From Nocardiopsis_B mangrovi (GTDB lineage Bacteria > Actinomycetota > Actinomycetes > Streptosporangiales > Streptosporangiaceae), in the NCBI RefSeq assembly GCF_042653925.1, contig NZ_JBHSFQ010000005.1, forward strand, positions 186,001 through 250,000: a stretch of DNA of 64,000 bases, in the 5' to 3' direction. Of the stretch, positions 34,286-45,298 are shown in pieces. Both the position numbers and the translations under genes were made by a program. Below the pieces are notes generated by a model, which saw only the letters and a program-made list of their open reading frames with translations, made no database searches and was not told where the DNA came from. The stretch's first letter is position 1, and each line of letters begins with the position of its first letter.

Positions 34286-36781
34286 ATGACACCCCCTGAT
34301 ACAGGCACCCCCGGTCCCGGCGGCCAGCCCCTTCCCACTGGATTCGCCCCGCTCGTCGCCGGGGATCCGCTCGCCATTGGGCCGTTTCGGCTGGTCGGAC
34401 GGGTCGGCGAGGGCGGCATGGGCGCCGTCTACGGCGCCCTCGACCCGGCCGGCCGGCAGATCGCGGTCAAGGTCATCCATCCGCGCCACGCCGCCGACCC
34501 GGCCTACCGCGCCCAGTTCGCGCGCGAGGTCGACCTGATCAGCCGCGTCGACGCCGAGTGCGCGCCGGCCTTCCTCGGCGCGGCGCCCGGCGCCGAACGG
34601 CCCTGGCTGGCCACGGAGTTCGTGACCGGCCGCACCCTCAAGGAACACGTCCGCGACAGCGGCGTCCTCACCGGGGACGCGCTGCGGTCCTTCGCCGCCG
34701 GTACCGCCGAGGCACTGGCCGCGGTCCACGCGGCCGGGGTCGTGCACCGCGACGTCAAGCCGGCGAACATCATGCTGTCCCCGGCGGGCCCCCGCGTGCT
34801 CGACTTCGGTATCGCCCGGGGTACCGGCGACCGCGACGCCGAGGCCGGCGTCTTCGGCACGCCCGGGTGGATCGCGCCCGAGCGGCTCTCCGGGGCGCCC
34901 GCCACGCCGCGCGCCGATGTGTTCGCCTGGGGCGGCCTGGTCGTCTACGCCGCGACGGGGCACGGTCCTTTCGGCTCCGGTGACACCGCGACACTGATCG
35001 CCCGGACCCGCGCGGCGGCCGTGGACCTCGACGGCGTCCCCGACGACCTGCTGCCGCTGGTGACCCGTGCCCTGGCGGCCGCGCCCGAGCAACGGCCCGA
35101 CGCCGGAGAGGCGTTCCGCGAGGTCCTGGCCCTCACCGGCGAGGACACGCCGGAGGACGCCGGCGCCGCGCGCGTGCGGCTGCGCGCGATGCTGTCGCAG
35201 GCGTGGACCGGCTTCGACGTCGGCCGCGGCTTCGGGCCGTGGATGGCCGCGGCCGGGTCGGTGGCGCTGCTGTCGGGGTCGGCCGCCGTGGTCAGCGGCA
35301 TGGCGACGGGTGCGGCGGCCGCGGGGGCGGCCGGGGCCTCGGGCGCGGCGGGAGCCGCCGCGGGCGGTGCGGGAGCGGTGGGGGCGGCCGGGGCCGCCGC
35401 GGGCGGAGCCGGTGCGGGCATGGCCGGCTCCGCCGCGGCCGGGGCGGGCACCGTCGCCGGGATGAGCAAGGCCACCGCGCTGATCGTCGCGGGGGTCACC
35501 GCGACGACCGTCGTCACCGGCGGCTGGATCGGCGGCCGGGTGTACGCGGGCGAGCCGGTCCTGCCCTTCGGCGCCGCCGAGCCCTCCGCGAGCGCCTCTC
35601 CCGAGCGCGAGGGCCAGGAGGTGGCCTTCCGCGGCATGTCCATCTGGATCCCCGACGACTGGACGGCCGAGACCGTCCTGGACACCTTCGGCGGGCCGAG
35701 CGAGCAGGGGAACGGCCCGGTCGAGGAATGGATCGTCCTCTACCCCGGCGGCCAAGAGGGCTGCGACAGCGTCGACTGGAGCTTCGGCGCCTCTCCCACG
35801 CCCGAGGGGTGCGACCACGTGAAGATCCTCGGACCGGCCGGCATCGAGTACGGCGGGACCGGCTACGGGCCGATCGACGAGGCCAACGACGACGGCACGC
35901 AGGGCATGTACCTCCCGGCCAGCGAGGTGCCCGGCTGCTCCGAGGGCGTCCCCACCTACACCCGGGAGGACGACCGCTACCGCGGCGAAGGCGACTGGGA
36001 GTACGCGACCCGCCCCGTGGGCGACGCCGACGCCTCCTACGCCGCCGGCTCCCTTGTGTGCATCAGTTTCCCCGACCCCGACGACTACAACGTCAACGAG
36101 GAGCTCTATCACGACCAGCGCACCTGGCTGCTGCCCGAGCAGGAGATCCTCGTCGTCGACAACTACGGCATCGACGCGATGGACGACATCCTCGCAGGTG
36201 CCGAATGGGGCGAGGCCGAGGACAACGGCCCGCAGACCGTCGACTTCCGCGCCCTGACCCTGGAGCTGCCCGGGTCGTGGGAGGTACGCCGCGAGACCAC
36301 CTCGTTCGCGTCCACGGGAGCGGCGCCCGCCGTGGAGGACGAGTGGCTGTTCGTCGGCACCGACCCCGGTACCGGGTGCGGCTCCCCCGACTGGTGGGGC
36401 GGGCACTACGCGTGCCCGCACCTCAAGATCCTCGGCCCCGGCGGCATCGGCACCGGCTTCGCGGCCGCCACACTCACCGAGAACGACCCCTTCATGCCCC
36501 AGACGGAGCCCTATACCTGCGACCCCTCTGTCGAGGCGGCCGAATCGGAGCCGGCGGAGGAGGTACGGACCCTGGCCCCCATCGGCGAGCGCAGCGCCTT
36601 CTACCGGGTGTGGAACGTGCCGTGCACGGAGGCGGACGGCGACGGCGTCAGCACCGACGGCCCCACCCGCTACTACGAGCAGCGCTACTGGCTGCTCCCG
36701 GAGTCGGAGATCCTGATCGTCGACAACTACCGGACCGAAGGGCTGGCCGAGCTCTTGGAGCGCGCCGACCTGCCCGAGTAG
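34286..36781 (+). CDS. Membrane Ser/Thr protein kinase with duplicated extracellular domain
   Basis: An 831-residue Hanks-type kinase. The kinase domain (about 32-290) has GEGGMGAVY, Lys62 in VKVIHP, catalytic HRDVKPANIM with Asp156, DFGIARG and APERLSG. A Gly/Ala-rich stretch (~335-390) and a transmembrane segment (ALIVAGVTATTVVTGGWIGG) lead to an extracellular region with two homologous units: each has C-x-H-x-KILGP-x-GI and a later WLLP-x2-EIL-x-VDNY block. No PASTA repeats occur. The outer part may sense an unknown ligand. The ATG has GGAA upstream. Confidence 0.9.
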   Translation: MTPPDTGTPGPGGQPLPTGFAPLVAGDPLAIGPFRLVGRVGEGGMGAVYGALDPAGRQIAVKVIHPRHAADPAYRAQFAREVDLISRVDAECAPAFLGAAPGAERPWLATEFVTGRTLKEHVRDSGVLTGDALRSFAAGTAEALAAVHAAGVVHRDVKPANIMLSPAGPRVLDFGIARGTGDRDAEAGVFGTPGWIAPERLSGAPATPRADVFAWGGLVVYAATGHGPFGSGDTATLIARTRAAAVDLDGVPDDLLPLVTRALAAAPEQRPDAGEAFREVLALTGEDTPEDAGAARVRLRAMLSQAWTGFDVGRGFGPWMAAAGSVALLSGSAAVVSGMATGAAAAGAAGASGAAGAAAGGAGAVGAAGAAAGGAGAGMAGSAAAGAGTVAGMSKATALIVAGVTATTVVTGGWIGGRVYAGEPVLPFGAAEPSASASPEREGQEVAFRGMSIWIPDDWTAETVLDTFGGPSEQGNGPVEEWIVLYPGGQEGCDSVDWSFGASPTPEGCDHVKILGPAGIEYGGTGYGPIDEANDDGTQGMYLPASEVPGCSEGVPTYTREDDRYRGEGDWEYATRPVGDADASYAAGSLVCISFPDPDDYNVNEELYHDQRTWLLPEQEILVVDNYGIDAMDDILAGAEWGEAEDNGPQTVDFRALTLELPGSWEVRRETTSFASTGAAPAVEDEWLFVGTDPGTGCGSPDWWGGHYACPHLKILGPGGIGTGFAAATLTENDPFMPQTEPYTCDPSVEAAESEPAEEVRTLAPIGERSAFYRVWNVPCTEADGDGVSTDGPTRYYEQRYWLLPESEILIVDNYRTEGLAELLERADLPE

Positions 36782-36839
36782 GCGTCCGCGACGGCGCGGG
36801 GTGCGCCGGAGCCGGCCGCCGGGGGCGCCGCGGCCGCGC

Positions 36840-37682
36840 TCACCGCCCGTCCGCCCCCGGCACGGCTCCGCCCACCGGGGGCACGGGCTCCAGGCGTTCG
36901 CCCGGCCGCTTCCAGGCCGCCACCAGGACGAACGACACGGTCACCAGCAGCGCCCACGCGCCGAACTTCGCCGGGTGCACCATCGCCCAGGCGACCGACT
37001 GGTCGGGGTAGGTCCAGGCGCCCAGCAGGGTGGAGATGTTCTCCGCGACCCACAGGAAGAACCCGATGAGCACGAACGACAGGGCCAGCGGCATCCGCAG
37101 GCGTTCGACGCCCACGGTGTAGTGGACCCACGCGCCCCAGGTCGCCGCGACCATGCCCGCGGCCAGGAGGACGCGCGCGTCGGGCCACCAGTGGTGGGTG
37201 AGGAAGTTGGCGTAGATCAGGGCCGCCACCACCCCGGTGGCCAGCGGCCGGTACCCGGTCAGCCGCAGGTCCAGCAGCTTCCAGGCGCGCACCACGTAGC
37301 TGCCCACCGCCGCGTACATGAAGCCGCTGTAGAGGGGCACGCCGCCGATCTTGGTCCAGGCGTCGCCCGGATAGCTCCACGACCCCATACGCACCTTGAA
37401 CAGCTCGAACGCGAGGCCCACCACGTGGAACCCGAGGATCGCCGCCACCTCGCGCCCGGTCTCCAGCCGCAGGGCCCAGAAGAGGGCGGTGAGGGCGATG
37501 CCGTAGATCAGGAGGGCGTCGTAGCGGGGAAGGGGCAGCGGGACGACGGCCGACGCGGCCAGCCCCGCGAAGATGCCCGCTGCGAAGGCGCACGACCACG
37601 CCTGGAGCCACGCGAACCGCAGGAGCAGCGCCATGGCGCGCGCGGCGCGCCCCCTGATCCGCCGTCCGGAAACGATGTGCAT
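36840..37682 (-). CDS. DUF817 integral membrane protein
   Basis: A 280-residue membrane protein with about eight hydrophobic segments and the family-typical FELFKVRMGSWSYPGDAWTK and FLWVAENISTLLGAWTYPDQ blocks of DUF817. Function is unknown. No good ribosome-binding site precedes the ATG at 37682, and an internal ATG at 37634 (MALLLRFAWLQAW) may be the real start. It follows the second kinase in the same direction after 143 bases, so the two could be co-transcribed. Confidence 0.85.
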   Translation of the reverse strand: MHIVSGRRIRGRAARAMALLLRFAWLQAWSCAFAAGIFAGLAASAVVPLPLPRYDALLIYGIALTALFWALRLETGREVAAILGFHVVGLAFELFKVRMGSWSYPGDAWTKIGGVPLYSGFMYAAVGSYVVRAWKLLDLRLTGYRPLATGVVAALIYANFLTHHWWPDARVLLAAGMVAATWGAWVHYTVGVERLRMPLALSFVLIGFFLWVAENISTLLGAWTYPDQSVAWAMVHPAKFGAWALLVTVSFVLVAAWKRPGERLEPVPPVGGAVPGADGR

Positions 37683-37825
37683 CACGGTGGGACGCCGCGG
37701 GGGCGCCCGGGGTTCGCCGCAGAGGCGCGCGACCGCTCGGCCCCGTGAACAGCGGTGCCCGGCCGGGGACCGCCCGGCCGGGCACGTGTGGCGTCGCGCC
37801 GCCGCCCGCCGGGGGCGGGCGGGCC

Positions 37826-39583
<1,758 letters not shown>

Positions 39584-39894
39584 GTCTGAACCTCCGCATT
39601 CGCCGCCGTGTCGTGGAATCCCTGAGATCGTAGCCACATCCGGGCGTACCGGGCGCAGCCGTGCGTCTCCGGGATCGTCTGCCAGGGAGACGCCCAGTCT
39701 AGGTGCTGGGATGTCACAGGGCGCACGCGCGTCGGTCGGGCCCCTTGTCCCCGGCGCCACGGTTTCGTCGCCGCCGGTCCCGGGCGGCCGGTCGGCGGCC
39801 GGGGCGGCGGGGCCGGCACGCGGGCAACGGGCGGGCGGCGCGCCGGTGGCCGCCCGGCGTCGCCGTCGCCGCCGCCACCTCATACCCTGCCGGT

Positions 39895-40365
39895 ATGCCG
39901 CAACAGTTCCTCCCGCCCGAGCAGTGGTTCGCGTCCCTGCCCACCGCCTATCTGGCCGCCTTCGGGCTGATCACCGACGAGTCCGGCCGGGTCCTGCTGG
40001 TCGATCCCAACTACCGGGAGCACTGGACGCTGCCCGGAGGGGTCGTGGAGGACGGGGAGGCCCCCCACCTGGCGTGCCAGCGGGAGGTGGCCGAGGAGGT
40101 GGGGCTGGAGAGGACCGCGGGCGCGCTGCTGGCGCTGCAGTGGAGCGCGCCGCGGGGGCGGCGCCCGAAGCCGTTCTGCTCGTTCGTGTTCGACTGCGGG
40201 AGGGTCCACTCCGGCGTCGCGATCACGTTGCAGGAGGAGGAGCTGGACGGCTACGCGTTCGTCGAGCCCCGCGCCGCGGTGGGGATGCTCGATCCGGCGC
40301 TGTCGCCGCGGCTGGCGGCGGCGCTGCGCGCACGTGAGGAGGGCGGCACCGTCTACGTGACGTGA
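39895..40365 (+). CDS. NUDIX hydrolase
   Basis: A 156-residue Nudix protein. The Nudix box is GGVVEDGEAPHLACQREVAE followed by EVGL, matching G-x5-E-x7-RE-x2-EE-x-G. The preceding YREHWTLPG and an N-terminal FASLPTAYLAAFGLI are family-typical. It would hydrolyse a nucleoside diphosphate linked to another group; the substrate is unknown. No ribosome-binding site is evident and TACCCT lies about 7 bases before the ATG, so the message may be leaderless. It diverges from the kinase gene at 39583. Confidence 0.88.
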   Translation: MPQQFLPPEQWFASLPTAYLAAFGLITDESGRVLLVDPNYREHWTLPGGVVEDGEAPHLACQREVAEEVGLERTAGALLALQWSAPRGRRPKPFCSFVFDCGRVHSGVAITLQEEELDGYAFVEPRAAVGMLDPALSPRLAAALRAREEGGTVYVT

Positions 40366-40462
40366 CGTGACGGCCGCCGCCGCGGGGCCGGCCGGCGGCG
40401 CGCCCCCTCGGTCCGGTGTCGCCGCGCCGCGACCGCCGTCGCGAGCGGGGACGGGGCGGGGG

Positions 40463-41383
40463 TCAGCGCGTGCGCAGCGCCTCGACCGCGGTCTGCGCGG
40501 CCCTGCCCATCGCGAGGTCGACGTCGATGCGCCGGGTGTCGAGCGACCGGGTGGCGGCGAAGACCGCGATGGCGTACCGGCCCCCGTCGGGGTACTCGGC
40601 GACGCCCGCCTCCATGTGCAGCCCCGGCAGGGTGCCGGTCTTGGCCGCGATGCGCACGCCGGGCGGGAACCCGGAGGACAGCCGGGTCCACAGGATCTGC
40701 CGGGCCATGTGGGCGCGCACGACGGCGCAGGCCGCGGGCGGGCCGGCCTGGTCGCGCCAGACCATGGTGAGCAGGCGGGTGATGTCGCGGGGGGTCGAGG
40801 AGGTGGCGGCCCCGGGGTCGAGCACGCGCAGGGAGCGGACCCGGCCCTCCTCCAGGGTCGGGTAGATCCGGGCGAAGTCGGCGTCGTCCCGGGCGCCGAC
40901 GTCGGCGAGCATCGACTCCAGCTGCTCCCGCGGCCCGCCGATCACGCGTGTGCGCTCCAGCCCGAGCCCGGCGGCGAGCGACCGCACGGCGTGTGCGCCC
41001 ACCCGGCGCAGCAGCAGGTCGGCGGCCGTGTTGTCGCTGACCGACATGGCGGAGTGCGCGAGGTCGCGCAGCGACATCTCCACATCGTCGGCGAAGCCCG
41101 CCGCCTCCCACCCGTCGAGGCGGTCGGCGGCGCCCACCACGACGCGCTCGGTGGGGTCGATCCGGCCGGCCTCGGCCTGGCGGCAGAACTCCAGGACGGT
41201 CAGGATCTGCGCGATCGACGCGATGACCACAAGCTCGTCGGCCCGCCAGGCGATCTCGCCGTCGCCGGCGTCCGCGCGGTCCAGGTCGGCCACGTGGAGC
41301 CATGCGTCCATTCCGACGCGGGCGAAGTCGTCGGCGATGCGTTCCTCGGTGGTCACCGGGACACGGTACTCGGTCGGCCGCAT
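40463..41383 (-). CDS. Class A beta-lactamase-like serine hydrolase lacking the catalytic lysine
   Basis: A 306-residue protein of the beta-lactamase/transpeptidase fold. The SDN loop (SVSDNTA, 116-118) and the KTG triad (AAKTGTLPG, 248-250) are intact, but the active-site motif S-x-x-K reads S56-I-A-Q59; the Gln codon CAG is at 41207-41209. No signal peptide is present. Without the lysine it may not hydrolyse beta-lactams and may bind penicillin-like or peptide ligands. Candidate starts are the ATG at 41383 and in-frame GTGs at 41362 and 41356; none has a clear ribosome-binding site. Confidence 0.82.
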   Translation of the reverse strand: MRPTEYRVPVTTEERIADDFARVGMDAWLHVADLDRADAGDGEIAWRADELVVIASIAQILTVLEFCRQAEAGRIDPTERVVVGAADRLDGWEAAGFADDVEMSLRDLAHSAMSVSDNTAADLLLRRVGAHAVRSLAAGLGLERTRVIGGPREQLESMLADVGARDDADFARIYPTLEEGRVRSLRVLDPGAATSSTPRDITRLLTMVWRDQAGPPAACAVVRAHMARQILWTRLSSGFPPGVRIAAKTGTLPGLHMEAGVAEYPDGGRYAIAVFAATRSLDTRRIDVDLAMGRAAQTAVEALRTR

Positions 41384-41404
41384 ATCGGGTCATAGGCGGT
41401 CGTC

Positions 41405-42562
41405 TCAGGTACCCGCGGCGGCCTGCGGGTCCTCCGGGGCCGCCGGATCCGCGGCCTGCCCGGCTCCGCGGCCGCACTCCGCACAGGTACCGCGGCGGCG
41501 CAGCCGGTAGGCGAGCGCGGCGAGGGCCAGTGCCGCGCCCCAGGCCGGGAACAGCGTGGTGGGCAGGGTGCCCAGGAGCGTGATGTCCGCGGTGCCGTCC
41601 GCCCCGCTCGCGACCAGCTGGGCGTGGCCCGACACCATCGCGATGCCGCCGAGCAGGATCAGGACCGATACGAGGGACGCGGGGACGACCGCCAGCGCGA
41701 TGGGGACCCGCCGGCCGGCGAGGCCGATCATCCAGCGGGGGAACACCTCGCCCCACCGCTGCACGAGACCAAGGGTGAGAACCGCACCCACCAGCCCGAA
41801 CGTGGCGAGGAACAGCCCCGATGTCCACGCCCCCGTCTCCCGTCCCTCCCTCAGGAACCGCTCGCTGATCCCCAACGGGATCCCCAGCGCCCAGGCGTAG
41901 CGCGTCGCGGCGTAGAGCACCGGGACGGCGACGGCCACGGCGACCGCGACCCGCCCCCAGCGCGCGGCGGCGGCGGGCGCGGCCCAGCCCGGCACCCCTT
42001 CCCCGCGCCCGCACCGAAGGCAGGCGTCGCCGCTGCGGCGCGCGTAGGTGACGGCCGCACCGAGCCAGATGAAGCCGCCGACCAGGCAGAAGACCTGGTT
42101 CGCGATCGCCCCGTCGAAGGAGTCCAGCCAGATCCCGCCCACGTCGGCGCCGGTCAGCAGGCCGACGATCGCATAGGGGGTGTAGCCCAGCAGGATCAGC
42201 AGCCCCACGTCCGCCATCGCCAGCAGCAGCACACCGGCCAGCGCGGCGGCGGCACCGATGATCAGCGGCCGCCCCGCACGGACCCCGCGGGCCATCGCGG
42301 CGCCGAGGAGGGCGGCCGGGATCCCGGCCAGAACGACGACCGCCCAGGCCGCCTCCGGCCCGGCGCGTCCGAGGAGCGCGCCCACGGTGGGGTGGACCCG
42401 CCCTTCGGCGAAGGGGAACCCGTCGCCGGTCAGAGCCCAGTAGGCGCCCAGGGCCGCGTAGCCGAGCGACCACAGCGCCGCCGCAGCGGGGGCGTGGTCG
42501 CGCCATGCGGCACCGCTCCGCGCCCATGGCGCCACGGCCGTCCGTCCGGCTCCGTTTAGCAT
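41405..42562 (-). CDS. Hypothetical multi-pass membrane protein with CxxC ends
   Basis: A 385-residue protein with about nine to ten hydrophobic segments. No family is recognised. Two small cysteine pairs stand out: C-L-R-C in DACLRCGRGEG in a cytoplasmic or outer loop and C-A-E-C in RRGTCAECGRG near the C terminus, which could bind metal. The DSFDGAIANQVFCLVGGFIW and ISERFLREGRETGAWTSGL blocks are likely family-specific. It lies 22 bases upstream of the beta-lactamase-like gene in the same direction, so the two probably form one operon. Confidence 0.75.
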   Translation of the reverse strand: MLNGAGRTAVAPWARSGAAWRDHAPAAAALWSLGYAALGAYWALTGDGFPFAEGRVHPTVGALLGRAGPEAAWAVVVLAGIPAALLGAAMARGVRAGRPLIIGAAAALAGVLLLAMADVGLLILLGYTPYAIVGLLTGADVGGIWLDSFDGAIANQVFCLVGGFIWLGAAVTYARRSGDACLRCGRGEGVPGWAAPAAAARWGRVAVAVAVAVPVLYAATRYAWALGIPLGISERFLREGRETGAWTSGLFLATFGLVGAVLTLGLVQRWGEVFPRWMIGLAGRRVPIALAVVPASLVSVLILLGGIAMVSGHAQLVASGADGTADITLLGTLPTTLFPAWGAALALAALAYRLRRRGTCAECGRGAGQAADPAAPEDPQAAAGT

Positions 42563-43498
42563 GTCGTCCTCCCCGCCCCCGCGCGGCCCGCATCATCGCG
42601 GGCGGCGTCGCCCGGAGGTTCACATCCGATCCTCATAGGGCGCTCCGCCCGTCGCCTCCCGCACACGAGGGGCCCGGTGGCCCCGTTCTCCCCCGGGCGG
42701 GGGAGAACGCCACCGCCCCCCGGGGAGCCGGTGGCGGCGGGGGCCCCGATGCCGCCGACGCCGCGCCGGCGGGCGGGGCGGGCTCCGCGGCCGCCGGACG
42801 GACGGCACCGCCCCGTCGGGGCGCCGGGCGCTCCGCGGCACGGGACGGGACGGAGGAGGATCGGCGGCCGTCTCGACGCGCCCGGGACCAATGTCCCGAT
42901 TCCGATGCGGACACCCGGAGTCGCGGGGAGGTGGCGCAGCGCACGGGTGCGGGTCTTCCTGCGGCTCCTCCCCTCCCGGGCCGGCGCGGCCCGTCCGGCG
43001 GCCCCGGAGTCAGGGGGCCGCGCGGGCGTCCCCACGGACCCCGGGCATCACAGATCACCGGAAACAAGGACCAAAGACCCAAACGGCCGATCGCGCGGCA
43101 CACGGTCGATTCCCGGCCCCGAACCGCGCGGCCCGGTATCCCGCCACGGGTCCGGCTCACGAGTGCGGATCGGATCCGACGACCGGCGGTGACGACCGGT
43201 GGCGGAGCGCCGCCGCCCGCCCCCGATCGCCGAACGTCCCGTATGACGTGCGAAGACGCAACGGACCGCGCGACGCCCGGCCGCGGGTCGGACGCCCCGC
43301 ACCGCGGCGGCGGCCCGGCCGGTCCGGCGCCGCGCACCGCCTCCGCGGGGCACGCCGGGGCGTGCCGGCGGCGGCCCGCGAGGGCGTTTCGCGGACCTTT
43401 GACCCGGCGGAACCGGCGTCGTATGGTCATCGCTCGAACCGGCGGTCATCCACCGTGTTCGCTCCGCGCCCCCCACTCCCCACACGAGGAGTCCGTCC
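42563..43498. other. 936-bp intergenic region without a supported gene
   Basis: Several long frames exist on both strands, but all are Arg/Pro/Gly-rich products of extreme G+C and none has a ribosome-binding site or recognisable motif. One perfect hairpin occurs: GTTCTCCCCC (42685-42694) with GGGGGAGAAC (42699-42708), loop GGGC. The last ~100 bases must contain the promoter of the truncated haemoglobin. Confidence 0.55.
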
Positions 43499-43885
43499 AT
43501 GACGAACCCTGCGCCGACCGTTTACGACCGCATCGGCGGCTACGAGGCCATCGAGGCCGTGGTCGACGACTTCTACGTCCGCGTCCTGACGGACGAGCGG
43601 CTGGCGGGCTTCTTCACCGGCACGAACATGTCGCGCCTCAAGGGCCGCCAGGCCGAGTTCTTCGCCGCCGCCCTGGGCGGGCCGGTCACCTACACCGGCC
43701 GCGGCATGAAGGAGGTCCACGAGGGGATGGACATCGGCGACGAGCACTTCGAACGCGTCGCCCTTCACCTCGGCGAGGCCCTGCTGAAGGCCGGGGTCCC
43801 CGAGGGGACCGCGGACGAGATCATCGCCGCCGTCGCGCCCCTGTCCGGGGACATCGTCACCCGCGCCGGCGGCTCCGCGAGCTGA
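43499..43885 (+). CDS. Group I truncated haemoglobin (HbN-like)
   Basis: A 128-residue 2-on-2 globin. YDRIGGYEAIEAVVDDFYVR carries the B10 tyrosine (Tyr26) and MKEVHEGMDIGDEHF the proximal histidine (His74), as in mycobacterial HbN. Group I proteins detoxify nitric oxide by dioxygenation. GAGGAG lies nine bases before the ATG. It is followed after 279 bases by a flavohaemoglobin-like gene, so two NO/O2-handling globins are neighbours. Confidence 0.93.
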   Translation: MTNPAPTVYDRIGGYEAIEAVVDDFYVRVLTDERLAGFFTGTNMSRLKGRQAEFFAAALGGPVTYTGRGMKEVHEGMDIGDEHFERVALHLGEALLKAGVPEGTADEIIAAVAPLSGDIVTRAGGSAS

Positions 43886-44164
43886 CAGGACCGCCCCGCG
43901 TCCGTCCCGGAGGCCGGCGCCGCCGGTCCCGCGCCACCGCCCGGGCGGGCTCCCCGGCCGCCATTTCCGCCATGGCCGCCATCGCCGGCCGCGGCCTCCG
44001 GGGGCGCTCCGCACCCGTTGTGACACGTCCGATTCCAACGCACACGCGCCACCGTTCCGGGACGCCGCGGGCGATCGCGGTCGCCCACGGCCCCGGCGGG
44101 GCCATGAGGACACGAGCATGCGCTTGCCAACCGTGCCGCGCCGCCGCCGGGAGGGATCCCGACC

Positions 44165-45298
44165 GTGGACGTGACACGCCTCAAATCCAGCTGGCAGCAG
44201 GTCGCCGAGTACGGGGACGAAGTCCCTCTGTTCTTCTACTCGTCGCTGTTCCTGACCCACCCCGAGGTGCGCTCACTGTTCCCGGTGAGCATGGCCCTCC
44301 AGCGCGACCGCCTGGTCGGCGCCCTCGGCCGGATCGTCTCCGACGTCGACCGGGTCGACGAGCTGGTCCCCTTCCTCCAGCACCTCGGGCGCGACCACCG
44401 CAAGTTCGCGGTCCTCGCCGAGCACTACCCGGCCGTAGGCGAGGCCCTGCTGCACACCCTGTCCCACTTCCTCGGCACGCGCTGGACATCCGATCTGGCC
44501 GCCGACTGGACCGCGGCCTACGGCCTGGTCGCCCAGGTGATGACCGAGGCCGCCGACGCCTCGGCGAAGGAGACCCCGCCCTGGTGGGACGCGACCATCG
44601 TGTCGCACGACCGGCGGGCGCCCGACCTGGCGGTCATGACCATCGAACCGCATCAGCGCCTGAGCTTCCGCCCCGGCCAGAGCCTGGCGGTCGAGACCCC
44701 GCTGCGCCCGAACCTGTGGCGCTACTACACGCCGGCCAACGCGCCGCGCGTCAACGACACCATCGACCTGCACGTGCGGGTGGTGGGCGGCGGCCCGGTG
44801 AGCACCACCCTGGTCCAAGGGGTGCGCGTCGGCGACGCCCTGCGGCTGGGCCCGCCGGTGGGCGAACGCCTCACCCTCAGCGGCCGGGAGGACGTCGTGC
44901 TGATCGCCGGGGGCACCGGGATCGCACCGTTCAAGGCGCTCATCGACCAGGTCAGGTCCGAGGGCGGCGACCGCCGCGTGTACCTGTTCGCGGGCGGCCC
45001 GACGCGGCGCTCCCTCTACGACCTGCGCGCCCTGCGCGCGCTGGCCGAGGCGCAGCCCTGGCTGCGCGTGGTCCCGTGCGTCTCGCGCGAGGCCGCCTCG
45101 GACGGGGTCGAGGGCGGGGACGCGGTCGATGTGGCGCTGCGCCACGGCCCCTGGCGCAGCGAGTCCGTCTACGTCTGCGGCTCCCCCGACATGGTGGCCG
45201 GATCCGTGCACCGTCTCGCCGAGTACGGCCTGCCGCGCGAGCGCGTGCACGTCGAGGAGTTCACCACCGGCACCGAACCAATCGGAGGCATCTCGTGA
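44165..45298 (+). CDS. Flavohaemoglobin-like globin/FAD/NAD(P)H oxidoreductase
   Basis: A 377-residue protein with a globin domain (1-130; Tyr25 at B10, Phe39 in SLFP, proximal His78 in GRDHRKF) and a ferredoxin-reductase-like part with FAD motif RYYTPANAP and NAD(P) motif IAGGTGIAPF, ending in VYVCGSPDMV. This is the flavohaemoglobin architecture, though the FAD motif differs from the RQYS of the classical NO dioxygenase and belongs to the actinobacterial type II-like branch. The GTG start follows GGAGGGA. The next gene overlaps its stop by GTGA. Confidence 0.9.
   Translation: MDVTRLKSSWQQVAEYGDEVPLFFYSSLFLTHPEVRSLFPVSMALQRDRLVGALGRIVSDVDRVDELVPFLQHLGRDHRKFAVLAEHYPAVGEALLHTLSHFLGTRWTSDLAADWTAAYGLVAQVMTEAADASAKETPPWWDATIVSHDRRAPDLAVMTIEPHQRLSFRPGQSLAVETPLRPNLWRYYTPANAPRVNDTIDLHVRVVGGGPVSTTLVQGVRVGDALRLGPPVGERLTLSGREDVVLIAGGTGIAPFKALIDQVRSEGGDRRVYLFAGGPTRRSLYDLRALRALAEAQPWLRVVPCVSREAASDGVEGGDAVDVALRHGPWRSESVYVCGSPDMVAGSVHRLAEYGLPRERVHVEEFTTGTEPIGGIS

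Noticed and set aside
33544..34419. A 291-codon minus-strand frame upstream of the kinase
   Set aside because: It overlaps the kinase start and the A+T-rich promoter patch, has no family features and no ribosome-binding site.
42505..43502. Long frames across the 42.5-43.5 kb gap
   Set aside because: Composition is almost only Arg, Pro, Gly and Ala, and none has a start signal; explained by extreme G+C.
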